Assembly (NCBI GenBank): GCA_017418975.1
Contig: JAFOMG010000006.1
Span: 124,001 to 188,000 of the forward strand
Direction: 5' to 3'
DNA: 64,000 nt
Source: Sphingomonas sp.
GTDB lineage: Bacteria; Pseudomonadota; Alphaproteobacteria; Sphingomonadales; Sphingomonadaceae
Shown here: in pieces, positions 63,301-64,000 of the stretch
Layout of the letters: each line of letters opens with the position of its first letter
How positions within the stretch are numbered: the stretch's first letter is position 1
Program-made: the position numbers and the translations under genes
The notes under the pieces: generated by a model
The model's input: the letters and a program-made list of their open reading frames with translations, nothing else
Database searches by the model: none
What the model was told of the DNA's origin: nothing

Positions 63301-63426
63301 CCCCTCCCTGCAAGGGAGGGGTCGGGGGTGGGTACGCGGCGCGCAGCGTCGCGTTCGACGTCGGCGGAGGCAGGCCGAGCCTCACGGCTCGGCACCCACC
63401 CCCAGCCCCTCCCTTGCAGGGAGGGG
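63301..63426. repeat. Inverted pair of GC-rich palindromes (family A), second copy
   Basis: CCCCTCCCTGCAAGGGAGGGG (63301-63320 and one more base) and the matching hairpin at 63406-63426 face each other with GGGGGTGGGT and its complement on the inner sides. Same family as 12594-12713. It separates kduI from kduD within one operon, so it probably modulates rather than blocks transcription. Confidence 0.85.
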
Positions 63427-63434
63427 AGCAACGG

Positions 63435-64000
63435 TTACGCCAGCTGGCAGATGTCCAGCACGTTCATGTCGGTATAGTCCTGGTTCTCGCCGGCCATCGC
63501 CCAGATGAAGGCATAGGCCTTGGTCCCTGAACCCATATGGACCGACCAGGGCGGGCTGATCACCGCTTCCTCGTTCTGGACCACGATGTGCCGCAGCGCA
63601 TCCTCCTGACCCATGTAGTGGAACACGCGGTCCTTCTCGAGATTGTCGAGCTCGAAATAGAGATAGATCTCGCTGCGGCGCTCATGGATGTGCGGCGGCA
63701 TGGTGTTCCACACGCTGCCCGGCTTGAGCACCGTCAGGCCCATCACCAGCTGCGCGCTGTCGCACACGCCCGGGATGACGAGCTGGTAGATCGAGCGCTC
63801 GTTCGATTCCTCCAGCGTGCCGCGATCGAGGCGGTTGGCGTCGGCGATGCCGAGCTTGCGCGTCTGGAAGCCCTTATGCGCCGGGCACGAGACCAGGTAG
63901 AAGCGCGCGCCGTCGCCCGAGAAGGTCACGTCCCTGGCGCCCATCGTCACGTACAGGCAGTCCTTGTTGCCCAGCGCGAAGCTCTCGCCATCCACCGTCA
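63435..64000 (-). CDS. kduI: 5-dehydro-4-deoxy-D-glucuronate isomerase (5' end outside window)
   Basis: KduI isomerises 5-keto-4-deoxyuronate, the product of unsaturated galacturonide breakdown, to 2,5-diketo-3-deoxygluconate, the KduD substrate. The 188 codons visible show the cupin metal motif [45 protein letters not shown] and the ending [11 protein letters not shown], all KduI marks. The frame is open at base 64000 ([13 protein letters not shown] is internal), and about 90 N-terminal residues lie outside. Further operon genes may lie upstream. Confidence 0.95.
   Translation of the reverse strand, partial: TVDGESFALGNKDCLYVTMGARDVTFSGDGARFYLVSCPAHKGFQTRKLGIADANRLDRGTLEESNERSIYQLVIPGVCDSAQLVMGLTVLKPGSVWNTMPPHIHERRSEIYLYFELDNLEKDRVFHYMGQEDALRHIVVQNEEAVISPPWSVHMGSGTKAYAFIWAMAGENQDYTDMNVLDICQLA

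Overview
The window reads as ordinary chromosome of a high-GC alphaproteobacterium, most likely a sphingomonad (Sphingomonas or a close relative). This rests on four TonB-dependent receptors in 64 kb, the accA/xerD/aroKB neighbourhood, two GTTC-N7-GTTC LexA boxes of the alphaproteobacterial type, pervasive 1-4 base start/stop overlaps, and very long non-coding open frames opposite real genes. No transposase, phage module, CRISPR array or rRNA was seen. One tRNA (Thr, TGT) lies at 36057-36132. The assignment to a family is inference, since no marker gene such as 16S is present.

Layout. 1-5576 is housekeeping: accA (cut by the window edge), xerD, a secreted protein of unknown function, a 45-residue membrane peptide, aroK and aroB. 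5573-8495 holds a TonB-dependent receptor divergent from a membrane LytTR regulator. 8622-12585 holds a hybrid histidine kinase and a secreted M1 aminopeptidase. 12718-17028 is a tight minus-strand run (methyltransferase, small protein, DUF423, dgkA, KefB-type antiporter, NifU-like protein, cvpA). 17091-25528 mixes a lipocalin, radA, a glycosyltransferase, a DUF2218 protein, a PadR regulator, rarA and small genes; radA and rarA each carry a candidate SOS box. 25537-26578 holds a DsbA-family protein and a small unknown.

26719-33556 is a compact accessory operon: two BlaI-type operators, a BlaI/MecI repressor, an M56 (BlaR1-like) membrane metalloprotease, a secreted repeat protein, a TonB-dependent receptor, and a beta-lactamase-fold serine hydrolase with a TPR-like tail. 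The M56 protein has no penicillin-sensor domain. It ends in about 25-residue repeats that recur in the next gene, so signal and sensor may differ from classical BlaR1.

33686-42992 looks like an iron/heme acquisition island: a siderophore-interacting protein (flavin reductase) divergent from an AraC regulator, a DUF454 gene whose start is out of frame with its best ribosome-binding site, the tRNA, then a TonB receptor, a CobN-like chelatase with signal peptide and C-terminal membrane anchor, an ExbB/TolQ-like channel protein and a DUF2149 protein. This gene set resembles hmuRSTUV of Bacteroidetes, where the CobN-like HmuS has been linked to removing iron from heme.

43035-53332 is a potassium island: kdpE, kdpD, kdpC, kdpB, kdpA, kdpF, two further small genes and the divergent transporter kup. 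An 11-bp-period direct repeat in the shared promoter is a good KdpE site.

53432-64000 is a hexuronate/pectin-type catabolic locus: TonB receptor, LacI regulator, type-B carboxylesterase, a soluble chemoreceptor-like protein, kdgK, kduD and kduI (cut by the window edge). Intergenic regions carry several families of GC-rich palindromes, some as long inverted pairs.
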